Source of the DNA: Undaria pinnatifida | Taxonomy: Eukaryota; Sar; Phaeophyceae; Laminariales; Alariaceae | Assembly: GCA_012845835.1 (NCBI GenBank) | Contig: JABAKD010000026.1 | Coordinates: 7,944,058-8,008,057 of the forward strand | Length of the DNA: 64,000 nt | Direction of reading: 5' to 3' | Shown: piece after piece, positions 30,092 through 41,849 of the stretch | How the letters are laid out: every line of letters begins with the position of its first letter | Numbering within the stretch: the first letter of the stretch is position 1 | Translations under genes and position numbers: made by a program | The notes under the pieces: generated by a model | Seen by the model: only the letters and a program-made list of their open reading frames with translations | Told to the model about the DNA's origin: nothing | Databases searched by the model: none

Positions 30092-33000
30092 ATGAGCCAT
30101 TCTGGGGCTTCATTGAATCAATCAAATCAGGTGCCCAAAGCAGAACCTGGCGCATCGCATTCCCTCGGAGCAGAGCAATCGACCAATGGCACGGTGGTGG
30201 CTGGAGGTGCAGCTGCTGCAGGGGGGTGGACCAACCAGGGACTAGCGACGACTGGGCTGGGGATGACAATGGGGGGAGCAGGCGTGATGGGAGCAGTTTC
30301 GAAGCCTCTTCCTCCGCTCGAGGCAGTCAAGACAAGGAAGAAGGGGCTCTCGGTGGGTGCACCACTGCTGCTGCTACCTTGATGAATTGCCATCCTCACA
30401 GGTGGTGTCTGCCATGTGTTGGTCGTTGGTGCAACCAGAGCAACCACCGACACCGCCCATACCATCCACGGAAGCTTCTCTGTATGTATAGATGCTGTAG
30501 CTTGCTTGGAGCAATGCAGGTGGTTAACGTAGCCGTACAGGATGAGGCCGTGTTCCGTTGAATCCTTCTTGTCATCGTGCAAGTTGGTATGATACAGCAG
30601 CCGCACCTTGCCACTCTTTGATACCGCTGTTGCACGAGAAATTCAGTTTGAATTCAGGTCACACCGCTTCCTCACTGTTTAATACCAGGTACGAGGTTCA
30701 GCAGTACATTTTGGTTCACGTTACAGCGGTACGGCGGGCGCCGTTCAGAGGCTGGGCATGCCGACCTATGTACCGGTATCCTTCATGAGGACATAGAGCT
30801 ACATCGAAGTATCACACGCAGCTCGTAAAGATGACACTACAGTGTGCAGACGAAATTTTCGGCTGAGGTGTAATTTTCATTTTTATCGAAGCTGCTGGGC
30901 AGGCTGACTGTTTGCTGCGTGCTGTGCTGTGTGCTGTATGCAATCACAATTTTGCGTATCTCGTTGCCCAAGCCAATAATATTTCAACTGCCAAGCCGAG
31001 CCTACCCTCGCGAGTCGTGAGGATGGCGTAACGGCAGCGGATATCCGCGAGGTGTAAACTGTCTGCTGCACCCACTTTCTCAGACTCATACGAATCGATC
31101 GTCCGTTTTTGGCTGGCCCAGCCAGCTCGGCCGGCCCAGCCAGCTCGGCCTAGCCAGCTCGGCCTAGCTCGTATTTCGAAGTCTTGTGTTACCTTAAACG
31201 CACCTGCAGAAAAAACAAATATAGTTGTCAAGTAACCTTCAGCACCTTTACCCTTGTTCGAGTGCAAAACTTATCTCGCACCTTTGCCAAGTAGATCGTC
31301 CCCAATACGTTAGTGCAGTTTCAAAGCCAGCCGCCCTTGCCCTGTATAAGAACACGACACGGGCGCGATGATATCCCTTTCACGTCTGTGCATTTTTTTT
31401 TCTTGTTACGCGTTTGTGTCCAGGTTGCGTGTCCCATCGCCTACGGATCCCTTGCCTTCCTCCTGGAAAGGAAGAAGCAGAGCGAGTTTGTCACGCACAG
31501 ATGGACACGTGAGTGCGCTTTTAACCCTTTTTCCACTCCAACACCATTGCCTCACTTCTAGTAGTCCAAGCACTTTGCCCTCTAAAACCTGTTCGCAGTT
31601 TCACAGGGGTTATTGATTGTTAGGGGCTTCGGTCGTGGGGTTGCATGACAGTACAGCGGAGGTTCCCCAATAAGACGGTCTGAGCAAGGACTAACAAGGC
31701 AATATCTCGATATGAGGAGGTCGAAATCGCTTGGCGCAACGGGGGGATTGCACTGATAACCCGGAATGAATGAGGCGGCTTCCCTAAATATGGCGGTCAT
31801 GTTGCTCTGGCACACCGCCGCCTTCCTGAGGGACCCCTACTCTACAGTAGTTGCGGTGGCAACCACTAAGTACGGGTATGGGAGATGAAAGAGGAATCCA
31901 CCGGCAGACGAGGCGCGCACACAGCATGCACTCCCGTACACTCTTGGCAATTGTCCGTCGTGTGCCTTGTCATGTTGCCCTGCCGCTATTGATCTGTGTT
32001 AGAGATAAGTACCAGGTACTCTGATCTATTGTATCCATGGTCAGTAGCAATGACCTTCTCAGTGTTGTGTTATTGTCCAATCGACGTACATATCGAGCGG
32101 CATAACTTGTACCGTTTCGTAGATGTATTTTTTTGGCGATACGTTTCGAACGGTATACGGATCCTAACTTGCGATACGAGTATCTCCATACGATTTCTGA
32201 TCGCCTCTCTCTCCCACGGGGCCTTGCCTCACCGTACTAATGGTGTTTATGTCTATGTGTTGGCCCAAGAGAGCCTGTTAAGCCTATCTACTGTGCATGC
32301 CTGCGCAAAACTGGTCGATCATACATCTGATTGATTGGTCGATCATACATCTGATTGATGCAGTATCATCTCGGATTAGTCTAAAAGCTAACCGCGCCGC
32401 CTCGACCTGATCAGTATCCGTCAGCCATCTACTTCCAAATCAGAACATATTGTGAGCCTCGTAGCAGCGTTTGACAAATGCCCACCGTGAGCCTTGTCTT
32501 GTTGCCCTACCGGTAATGATCTGCACTTGACAAATTGTGCACCATATGCGTTGTCTTAGTACCGTACTGCTTTTTTTATCTGCGCCAGACGATTGTCCAC
32601 TGTACGCCTTGTCTTGCCTTCTGTTAGTGATAGCGCTTGCGCTTGACAGTCCGCCGTGCGCCTTATTTTGTTGCCCTGCCGTCATTGATCTGCACTTGAC
32701 AAATCTCCATCGTGCGCCTTATATCGTTACCCTACCGTCCGTGATCTTCGCGTGGCAATGGTCCACCGTGCGCCTTACCTTGTTGCCCTACCGCGGCTGG
32801 CTTGCACTTGACAATGTCCACCGCATGCCTTATCTCGCCCGCCGTTTGTGATCTTCACTTGACAACTGTCTACCGTGTGACTTATCTGGCGATCTTCTCT
32901 TGGCAGTTGTCCAACGCGCTCCTTATTTTGTTGCCCTACCGCCATTGATCTGCGCGTGACCCGCACGTCCTGCTTCTTCCTTAGTGTTTGTGCGAGGACC

Positions 33001-36000
33001 TAACGGGGAGGACATCTCGTACTTCGTATCCAAGGTGGTCTTCACGCTGCATCCCAGCTTCGCGGAAGCCACGCGAGGTCAGTTGAAAGGCAACAAGGCA
33101 ACAATGCACACCTCGGGCAGATCACGATCTAGCTCACCTAAATCATATAGTTGCTCATCCCCGATATAGTGCAAGAGCCGTGTCATCCATCGTTATACAG
33201 ATCCCGTTCAACAGGTATGCGTGGAAGAGTGATCCCGCCCGGAAAACACAATGTACATCTTGCAGATATTATAGATCAGAGGTTTGTCTACCATGAAAGG
33301 ACTAGATCATGAAATGATTATCTGATCTGGCTGTCCGATGTGTGCAACAGTGATCGCGTCGTTTCACCGACAATTCGATCAAGGGCAATCCCCGTCTTAT
33401 CTATTTTAATCTCCATCCGGTGTGGTTTTGTTGAACGCCTAGGGGCAGTATAGAGTCAGAGCGAAGGCGCCCTCGAAAACATGACCCCTGGCTTGGTGCG
33501 TTTATCTGCCGGCAGCTGAGGAGCCGCAGTACACTACAGTTGTTGTTGATGTTGTGTTTGTTGGTGGTGATGGTGGTGGTGGTGATGGTGGTGATGGTGG
33601 TGGTGGTGGTTGTGATGATGGTGGTGGTGGTGGTGGTGGTGTTGTTGTTGGTGGTGGTGGTGGTATTGTTGTTGGTTGTTGTATATGTTACTGTTGTTGA
33701 CTTTGTTGATCTCACATTAACTCATCGCCATAAGCAAGTCTCTGGCCTTCAAAAAGGCTTAAAACATCTCTGTAGGGGTGCCATTCTCTGGTGAATTCAG
33801 GCCCACATGTGTCACGCGTGTTTTGTTACGCCTTCCGATTAAGCTTCTCTATCTTCTCTATCTTATCAGGAGCAGATGGATGCCCTACGAAACACTAGCC
33901 ACTACTGGGGTTAGCCCCACGAAACACTATTAATAGACACAGACTAGGGTTAGCACTACGGCCGCTCCGCATTTCCACTCGTCGCCCCCGCGGTTGCTTG
34001 CTTCCAGCTAAATCGTTAGTACTTTTGTGTTACACCCTTGTATGTGTGTGTCACTGCCACAGAGATAAAGTCGCCGCCGTTCGAAGTGACAGAGATGGGG
34101 TGGGGAGAGTTCGAGGCGAAGATGACGATGCACTTCAAAGACCCGAACGAGAAGCCGGTCGATGTACTGCACCAGCTCCGGTTGTATCACGACCCCGCCA
34201 CGGGAACAACGCAACCCAAAAAGGTGAAAAAAGGACACCCGCGTAACCCATTTAGAACTGCACCTACCTTGCTGGCGACAAACTACTGAAAAATAGTGTA
34301 GGATACTCTGTGCAGCGGTACAAGGGTAAAGCCTTCAACAAATACGACAAAACCGATGCCCCTCGAATTCTAAGTAGTTTCTCTCCAGAACGTGGATGCA
34401 GGTGTGACATTTCAGCCTGCGTGGGAAATATACTTCAAAACGGACCCCCCTCTAATTATCAGTAATTTATCCCCAAAACGTGGATGCAGTTGTGATATGT
34501 CAGTCGGCCTGGGACCAGGGTGCTTGGGGGACCCTGCCGGATGCTAATTCTATCCCGAGGGCGGATTTGGAGGGGTCAAATTCAAGTGGGATGAGGTCGG
34601 GGTGGGAGCGGGGTGCCAAGCGCGGCGGGTAGATTACCCTTTCTTCGACGAAATCGGTTACCGGTTGTAGTCGACCCTCGATTTTGGCCGGCGTGAGGCA
34701 AAGGTGATCGATTGGCCCTGCCGACGAGCAGTGGAATTGCTCAACTCTGTGCGCGATAAAAAAAAGGAAGGCACGTGTCGGGGAGGGGGAAGGCATGACA
34801 CCTGTGACCACGGCTTGTCCGGCTAGTAGTACCAAGTCCAGAAGGTCGCTGTGACGGTAAAACCTGCTGCGAGTTCACCTGAAAAGTAGAAGTGAAGGGT
34901 GATTTGAAAGCTAAAACGGTCAGTTTGGAGGGTGTAGGTCCAAATAGGATCAGGTTGGGGTGGGATCAGGCCAACTCTTATAAAAAACTGATTTTGTTAT
35001 CCGAGCATTGGGGTTTCGACAATTACGTAGGCGTGTTGGACCCGGGGCACGGAATAATCGAGCCCACCTATTTGTCAAATTCAGCCTAGCGTTTTTGCGA
35101 GAAGCACCCAACGACGCGTGTCGTATCTGCAGGATATGAGTTTTTTTTTTCGACACACGACAGTTTCCTCTTTTTTTGGCGTAGTTTATCCGAAAAACAG
35201 GCCTTTTGGGGGGGATGAAACGGTGATATATATATATATATATATATATCCGACAAACTCGCTTTTCGTGTTTTCATACTATTCAAACTCCTATCCTAAA
35301 GATAAGACAAACGTAGTTGGATGTGTCTTGAATGCGTTTTGCACAATGACTAGTCGCATTTTGAGAAGCGCGGACCCGATTCCCCCGTTCCCCGAGTCAC
35401 ACACGCCTGCTAAGGTGCTGACACATCATTTTCGAAATTGGAAATCAGTTGCTTTTAAGAGTTTGTCTCGGAGAACAACACAGGAATAGGGATCAGAATG
35501 CAAGATGTATCCAATTGAACCACCCCGAAATATCAGGGAGGGGGGGGGTTCCAATGACTGTTTATTACCGAATAAGTGGCAAGCTCTTCTACCCCTAACC
35601 CCCCTCCATCCCTATCCGTACGGCATGAACGACAGGCGGTGGTGGCGGAATTCTACGACGAGGTGGTTTTCACCGACCCGTATGAAGAGTTTTACAACAC
35701 GCTGATGCAGGGGCAAAAGTTGCTGCCGCAGAGGAAGCACGAGCACCAGGAGCACTTCTCCACCTTTTCGGACGGCGATACGCTGCAGCGATTGGCGGCC
35801 GCTCGAGAATGGGTTCACAACCAACTACGAGGTGAGACGCGACAATCATTATTTTTTCAAGTTTGTGCATTGGTGTATCCAACCCCTTGGGTAGAACTGT
35901 AAGTCGGCTCACCAGCTAGTTATTATTCGGACTATTATTAATAGTTGGTCGTTTTCCGGAGGTGCCGACTATCCGACTTACTGGGTTTCCATACTCGCAT

Positions 36001-36549
36001 TAGTAGGAAGGGTTGTTCAGTGTGGAGTGCGTTTTTCAGTTTTTCGGCGGGGCCCGCTCGGCCGGGGGGGGCTGTCTTGGCTCGCCTCGCTCTCCTGACT
36101 TGAGCCGGCAAGTCGGCTGACCACCAGCTGGTTTCGCCAGCCGACTTGCCGACTGAAGTCACCTAGTTGGCTAACGACGCCTACCGATTAGTTTTTAGTC
36201 GTGAAATATTTTGCCGAATCACAGCTCTACGAATTTATCGATCTCACTGCTGCAACGTATTTTTTTATTGATAAAAAACGTATGCCTTGTCGATACATGT
36301 AACTTTCACTCGTCCGCCGCTCCGGCTAAAGGGCGACTCGTTTTCCTGCACAAATGTACCGTTGTAAACGGGTGCGCACACGAACCGGCCACTCACTCCC
36401 CGCATTTTTTGTGTCGGATTTTTGTAACGGCAGAGACAAAGGACAAGATACGCAAGGCGGATATGGACATGGCCCAGATGAAGGCCAGTGCAACAGCCGC
36501 GACCGCACGGGCACAGGGCCGATCCGCCCCATCACAGTCCCGCCGATGA
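30092..36549 (+). CDS. YEATS-domain protein, GAS41/Yaf9-like (six exons)
   Basis: Exons are 30092-30352, 31424-31508, 32985-33077, 34063-34223, 35636-35831 and 36434-36549, giving 912 bp and 303 residues. All introns are GT..AG and all phases agree. Residues 1-87 are a low-complexity, Gly/Ala/Ser-rich N-terminus. Residues 88-190 are a YEATS domain, the histone acyl-lysine reader of NuA4/SWR1-type and related complexes. Landmarks are CPIAYGSLAF, THRWTLFVRGP, KVVFTLHPSF and TEMGWGEFE. His112, His138, Ser140, Phe141 and Trp160 align by eye with the acyl-lysine pocket of GAS41/AF9. After a linker, VVAEFYDEVVFTDP (202-215) matches the GAS41-type C-terminal region, followed by a charged helix. The start could instead be the in-frame ATG at 30032. 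Intron 2 holds a minisatellite and intron 5 a MITE. Confidence 0.93.
30765..30885 (+). repeat. Diverged copy of the dispersed ATG-led repeat (intron 1)
   Basis: CCGACCTATGTACCGGTATCC, TGAGGACA, AGTATCACACGCAGCTCGTAAAGATGA and GTAATTTTCATTTTTATC keep the order of the long copies with many changes. It lies in intron 1 of the YEATS gene. Confidence 0.65.
31110..31172. repeat. Tandem GGCCCAGCCAGCTC motifs (intron 1)
   Basis: Four tandem copies of a 12-15-bp unit containing GGCC..GCCAGCTC. Its complement resembles the AGCTGGGCCGGCC terminus of the element at 10722. Confidence 0.75.
32310..32358. repeat. Direct tandem pair, 24 bp (intron 2)
   Basis: TGGTCGATCATACATCTGATTGAT occurs twice in succession. 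Confidence 0.95.
32455..32965. repeat. Minisatellite of ~58-bp units in intron 2 of the YEATS gene
   Basis: Eight or nine diverged units are built on GTCCACCGTGCGCCTTA, TTGTTGCCCTACCG and TGATCTGCACTTGACAA. A solitary related unit lies at 31945-31995. The array ends about 20 bp before the acceptor of exon 3 (32984), so the last units may supply its branch-point region. Confidence 0.92.
33535..33700. repeat. (TGG/TTG)n trinucleotide tract (intron 3)
   Basis: An almost pure run of TGG, TGA and TTG triplets. Its complement gives a Thr/Asn-rich frame that is compositional. Confidence 0.95.
34344..34510. repeat. Duplicated ~90-bp segment (intron 4)
   Basis: CCCCTC.AATT.T(A/C)AGTA and AACGTGGATGCAG(G/T)TGTGA(C/T)AT.TCAG occur at 34359-34412 and 34447-34503. 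A weaker relative lies at 36998-37065. Confidence 0.8.
34690..34840 (-). repeat. Dispersed repeat, GTGGTCACAGGTGTC family, copy 1 (intron 4)
   Basis: On the minus strand: CGTGGTCACAGGTGTCATGCC, TTTTTATCGCGCACA and TGAGCAATTCCACTGCTCG. Related copies are at 50130-50275 (minus) and 51950-52140 (plus). Confidence 0.75.
35226..35251. repeat. (TA)n microsatellite (intron 4)
   Basis: About 12 TA dinucleotides. Confidence 0.95.
35893..36230. mobile_element. MITE copy 2, TIR GTAGAGCTGTGA, in intron 5 of the YEATS gene
   Basis: The left end GTAGAACTGTAAGTCGGC (from 35891) and the complement of the right end (GTAGAGCTGTGATTCGGC) form an 18-bp imperfect inverted repeat. Internal blocks match the copy at 9081-9436. 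Directly to its right lies a fragment of the dispersed ATG-led repeat (TATCGATCTCACTGCTG). Confidence 0.85.
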
Positions 36550-38239
36550 TAGAATACACTCCACCTGGCATAGTAGTGTTATGTGGCGGGCCTGTGGTGG
36601 CAGTGTATGGCTCTTACATAAAAATTGGGAGATGAGCCTGCCCTAGCTGTACGGTAGTATCCAATCAACCCTAACGGTAGTATCCAATTCGGGTAGTATC
36701 TAAACAAGGGACGGTGGCTGCAGAGACAACGCGGAAATCGAAAATCTGAAAATATGTTGAAACAAATGTTTGATTTCTTTTTTTTTTCTTGTGGCATACT
36801 GGTAAATATTTTGTTGCCTGGTATATGTCAGCTGTGAGTTCAACCGGTTGAGTGGTCGATGATCAGCTTTGCATGCTGCGTGATACACCGGTAACGCTTT
36901 TTTTACACATATCCATTCCCCGTTGAAGATATACCAGGCATGTAGGTCACTGACCCCCCGGATTCGGCCAGAGTAACTTAACCCCTTTAGACCCCCCAAA
37001 CCCCTCCCTATACTAAATCCAAGTAATTTTGTCCCCAAAAGCGGGTTTCCAGTTGTAAAGGGGTTAAGGATCTTACAAACCCAATTCCTTGCCGGAGTAG
37101 TTGTGGCCATGACGCGCGATTGCGAACAATTAGTTGTGAGAAAAGCGATGTGATACATGAGTAGTGTGACATTTATCTATTTCTTACTGAAGTGGATAAT
37201 AATTTCCATGTTACCTATTCATACCTGGCACGGTAATGTCATCGTCATGGCTCATTGCAGGCTCAAGTGTTCATTAGTACTATTGATTAGGTGTTGACTC
37301 GTGAAAACTCTCTAGAAACGGGCAACCAGGTGTTTTACGCAGCTTGCAAAGATGAATATCGACCCTACATTTGTCGAACGCACAGCTGAAGTTGTTAGAA
37401 TATTTTATAAAATACCAGGGGGGCTTCGCCGTGGCGGGCTGACGCCCGCCTGTGGCTCCGCGCATGCCAGAGAGACAGGTAATAAACGAAGCGAAGAGGG
37501 ACCCTGTAAGCGACAACTTACTGCCAATGGGTACGTCGTGGTATTAACATCAGTCCATAGTGTTGCAAGTATGAGGTAGAGGTAGAGCGAGTGTGGAGGG
37601 ATTTTGTATATATACGTTGAGGGCAGAAAGCAATGGAACGGTCGGGAGGACGAGAAATCCATCGCCAAACCACCTTGTACCTCGAACGTGCTGCTGCCGT
37701 ATCATCATTTTTAGCAGCCCAACCATGTGTCCCTGGACTTCTTTCCTCTCTTCTCCCCAGTATGCGAGTACTTTTGAGTAGGTATTGGTATGTACTGCCA
37801 CGAGACTCATGAATCAAGCAGCTTGCAACGTTGAATCTAGACCGCTCAACTGGTCGAACTCACAGCTGACGTGTTTAAAATATTTTTGCAAAAACGAGTA
37901 CAGCACACCCTGCCAGCCGCCCGCCCGGGCACGGTGCAAGCACCCCGAGGCCTCCTCCGACACAATTGGGGTCGGCGAGCAAGATGAGGGAGTTTCGGGC
38001 CGATGGGGTGATCCTCATCGCAAGCTAGCACGGCAAAAGCTCAAAAATACGCCCAAGAAAAGCTGAGGGGCCTTCTCCGAGTGGCAGCTGCGATTTTGTA
38101 CATGTATTTACAAGGCTCAGACTCGCTCTTCGGCCAAGAAGTTCAACGCCATGCCAGCTGGAAGATGACGCCGCACAATTCTCCGGTAAGGGCCAGACAG
38201 GGTGCCAGATCCATTTAAAATTTGATGTGAAAACCCAAG
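36550..38239. other. No gene; two dispersed-repeat copies
   Basis: Copies of the ATG-led repeat lie at 37340-37410 (frame MNIDPTFVERTAEVV) and 37826-37890 (start codon lost). A GC-rich hairpin GGCGGGCTGACGCCCGCC is at 37433-37450. No coding gene is recognised downstream of the YEATS stop. Confidence 0.55.
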
Positions 38240-39335
38240 TAGTAGGTTAATGAGTTCGGTGGTGGACAAAGCTCTCGCGCGGTTCTTTCTTTCACGTCGC
38301 GATTCCCCTTTGAATTTCACGGCGATAAAGATGGGCGGCCATCTATCTGCTCGGTGACCCGGGCCGGTTCCCTTACACAAAACCCCGTGAGTGCCAGTGT
38401 GGTGGATAGCTCCTGCGGGGAAAAACAACGTGGAGGTTCGGTTCCTATTCGAAAACAAACGTGTAACTGTCGTAAAGGCTACGTTATTCCCGCGGGAAAA
38501 GTTCTGGATATAAAACACCATTACCTCGTAATCGTTCCTGAGGACTGCCCGGATATCCATCTCTATACTTCGGAATCACCCGATAAATTCGATTGTGTGG
38601 AAAAAAACTCTCGTGGGAGTTTTATACTCTTTGTGCGTCGCGATTTTTCCGTTTCAGATTTCGCGACGATGCAGACAGGCGGCCATCTCCGGTGACCCAC
38701 AAAACGTTGCTATGTTTGTACTACTGAATGCCAAACACTCCCCAGGAAAAAATCCCGTCGAGGCCAGTTCCGTACAAAAACAACCGTGAACTCCCGTGGA
38801 GACAGACTCGTACTACTATTATTACTGCAGCATGCTGTAGTCTCTCGGGAACAGTCCGCAAGATTAACAATGATTAATCGTTCCTGGGGACTGCCCCGAT
38901 CGAATCGGTGGATTAAAAAAGCTCTCGTGGGCGTTTTTTGTTCACGTCGCAAGTTCCCCTTGGATTTCGCGACGGTGGAGACTGGCGGTCATCTGCCCGG
39001 TGACCCACAAAATGTTGCTATGTACTGGTATGTGCTTTTATGTGAAACACTCCCCAGGGAAATTTTCCCGTGGAGCCCGGTTCCCCCACGAAAACAACCG
39101 TTAATTCCCGTGGAAGCTATTTCCCGCGGTAAAAGTTCCGAACATACATCAATCGTTCCTAAAAACTGCCCCAATAAGTGCGGCGGTGGAAAAAGCTCGC
39201 GCGGGAGTTAGTTTGTCTTGTTGTTTCACGTTGCGATTTGCCTTCGGATTTCGCGACGTTGGACACCGGCGGGCCCTTTGCCCGGTGACACACAAAAACT
39301 ATTGCCATTTTTCCATGTGAGAAACACTCGCCATC
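38240..39335. repeat. Diverged tandem repeat, units 270-340 bp, four copies
   Basis: Each unit has AAAAGCTCTCG(C/T)G(C/G)G, TTCACGTCGCGATTTCCC-like, ATTTCGCGACG, AGAC(T/A)GGCGG.CAT, CGGTGACCCACAAAA and TCGTTCCT..GGACTGCCC. Unit starts lie near 38266, 38604, 38918 and 39190. Overlapping frames differ between units, so coding is unlikely. Confidence 0.88.
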
Positions 39336-40480
39336 AAACCTACGGTACGTACGTGAGCCCGAAATGAACGGTCTACCCGCCCTCCGGATGCGCACGATGG
39401 ACACCCTGATTCACAACCTCTATAAAACTAATGGGTCCCATCCCCCACCCCCTCCATCTTAAAACACATTTCCGCCATTTTTTTCACCACCTCAAAATAA
39501 ATTTCCGACATCAATCACTGAAGCCCGGCGGCCTATTTTCAAAAAGTATGGTACTTACCGCACAAGCTTCCCCGTGAAGTCTCGTAAGAGTTTTGTTACT
39601 ATTTTCGGAGGCCGGTCAAAGCCGTGCCCTACAGCAGAGTCCACCTAATGGGTCCAGGCTTTTTTATAAGGGGGGCCGGAGGGGGGCAAGAGTACGAGGC
39701 CCGGCAAATTAATGTTACGTAACAGATCGATTGGATCACAACTTACGTAAAATACGTATGGTTGGTATACAGCCCGAAGGCTCTACCTACGGTAGCTAAA
39801 ATAACCCGATTTACACAAAACATTTTTTATCGAACTGGAACCACAGTTGCAGTCGATAGCGCAACTTGCATACTTGCTATTTTCTTGGCTGTTTCCACTC
39901 ATCGCCGTTTCGGGGTGTGGAGGTTCTTGCTCTCTTCTTTCGATTTTTTCGCTCTGCTTTCGCCCTTTCTCTGGCGTTTCGCCCGCCCTGTCTCCCTTCG
40001 ATCGCCCTTTCTCCGAGTTGTCGCCTTAGCTCCCTTTTTTCACCCTGCCGCGACACTTTCGGCTCTAAACCAAGGCGTATCAACAACAAAATACATGAAA
40101 ACGATTGGCTATGGAATAACGCCTCCCGAGCATCCGAACACCTGCTACTCTACCGCCTTCCTAGACCTTCCTACAACTTAACCCCGAACCCCCCATCAAA
40201 CACGGGCAACGATCCGCACGCATCCAAGCGAAAATAAAAAAAATGAAAAAGCTCCAGGCGCACCATCAGATCTCCCCTCCCTCTAGCGCAGCCCTAAGGT
40301 ACACTCCCCCCGTGTCCACCACTGGATGGCTGAGCGTTGGCGCAACAACCCCTCCCTCCCCACTACCCTTCATGCGACTTGCCTAACACTTGACGGCGCT
40401 TCGCGATTGGTACACGCAATGCCTGCCTGATCGGTGAAAACCCGACATGCTCTCCGTCCCGGCATACTTGGGGTGCGAGG
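39336..40480. other. No gene recognised
   Basis: A purine-rich minus-strand segment (39877-40089) gives an Arg/Glu/Lys-rich frame of doubtful meaning. Nothing else is recognised. Confidence 0.4.
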
Positions 40481-40483
40481 GTC

Positions 40484-40512
40484 ATACCACATACCACATA
40501 CCACATACCACT
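40484..40512. repeat. (ATACCAC)n heptamer, four copies
   Basis: ATACCACATACCACATACCAC and one further copy in direct succession. Confidence 0.9.
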
Positions 40513-40995
40513 ATGGTCCTACGAACTACGATCACGCATGATACGACAGAGGACGAGGACACCCCCCCGTCCAACTAAAAATGCCAGCGGACCTCAGACA
40601 GAGGGTTAGGCAGGCGCGAGAATCTGTATGCGACCAATAAAAGCGGTCATGGTGGGGAAGGATAGGTGCGTCCATCTGTATGCGACTAATATAAAACCGG
40701 TACATAATTGGCCCCTCTGTAGTTCCGGTAGGTGCACTATAGAGGGAAATACCGGCACTATAGCGACAACCGGCACTATTCCACACACTGCCACTACTGG
40801 TTGATCCCATCTGTGTCTAAAAAGCGGTTTCACAAGCGCTACAGTGGGAAACCGGCATTGATCAACCGGCACTTTAGAGGTACCACGACCGCAGCAGTGA
40901 AAACGCACCGCCCCCCAGATTTAAAAAAAAAAAACCCGTACAGCAGTGTCTACGGCCCCCTCGTCTTTTACTGATGTTGAACCGTAGCCCAGAAA

Positions 40996-41074
40996 AAGCG
41001 CTGATCGCGCTAGGATTCGAACTCACCAACATCATGCTTAGGAGAGGACGATCTACCCACCAAGCCGCGGTCTA
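40996..41074 (-). tRNA. tRNA-like sequence, probably a pseudogene
   Basis: On the minus strand GACCGCG pairs with CGCGATC as an acceptor stem with one mismatch. A D-arm/A-box-like GGCTTGGTGGGTAGATC is followed by a B-box-like GAGTTCGAATCC, and a TTTTT terminator comes soon after. The anticodon and T stems pair poorly and no anticodon can be assigned. It is a decayed tRNA gene or a tRNA-derived SINE head. Confidence 0.4.
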
Positions 41075-41108
41075 GTTGGCAATGCTTATAGCCAGTAACA
41101 TTTACAAT

Positions 41109-41201
41109 CTACTCCGTCTGGATTCCGCGGACTGTAGCCACCCCTCTTACTATTTTGACCTTCTCCTTCTTGGCCGCCTCGAGCTCGCGTCGTTGTGCTG
41201 C
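41109..41201 (-). CDS. Probable terminal exon of an unidentified gene
   Basis: The minus strand has an acceptor GCGGCCACAG, then 30 codons and TAG. The product AAQRRELEAAKKEKVKIV, then RGVATVRGIQTE, is highly charged. It is in phase 0, matching the donor of the exon at 42194-42364; together they give an 87-residue C-terminus. The family is not recognised. Confidence 0.6.
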   Translation of the reverse strand, partial: AAQRRELEAAKKEKVKIVRGVATVRGIQTE

Positions 41202-41849
41202 CTGTGGCCGCGGCAGACAACACCATGCGCAACGCAAAACAACGCACAAACGTACAGGAGCATGGCGAAGTTTAGCAAAAATATGGGTCAATAGGTGAAT
41301 AACAGGTAACAAATAACGGAGGTTGGCCACCATTCTGCCCCATAGCAGAAGCGCCACAAAGGCTATTATTATACAAGGCGACATGTTTTAGATGGAATAT
41401 GGGTTTTGGGAAATATATTACGCGACATATTATACGTGGAGGACGGGATTTGAAAAATGTCCTTACAAATAGAATGATCGCCGCAAAGTCATCAATGGAA
41501 GATACAGCAGACGGTACCACCTATCCGAGTATGGTCCTACCTACAAATTATGTTGGGTACGTGACACGCTAATGATGCCAACATGCCGAGGTCGAGACGC
41601 ATACACCACTCTTGATTCCCCACTTTTCATTCCCCCTGCACGTATGGGGGGGTTCTCTCCTTGCCTACACATACGCAAGGAATGAGGGTTACCGCCACCA
41701 CATACTCAGGACCTCTGAACAAGAGCTGGGGCTGGGAGAAGGGTGGTTTGTACTTTTGGGTAAAAAAGCTCAGTTCCTCGATCGAGCTCTGAAAAACATT
41801 TCCAACAATAAAAAGGCCTAAAACTGATTTACAGCAGTCATGGCCCCTC

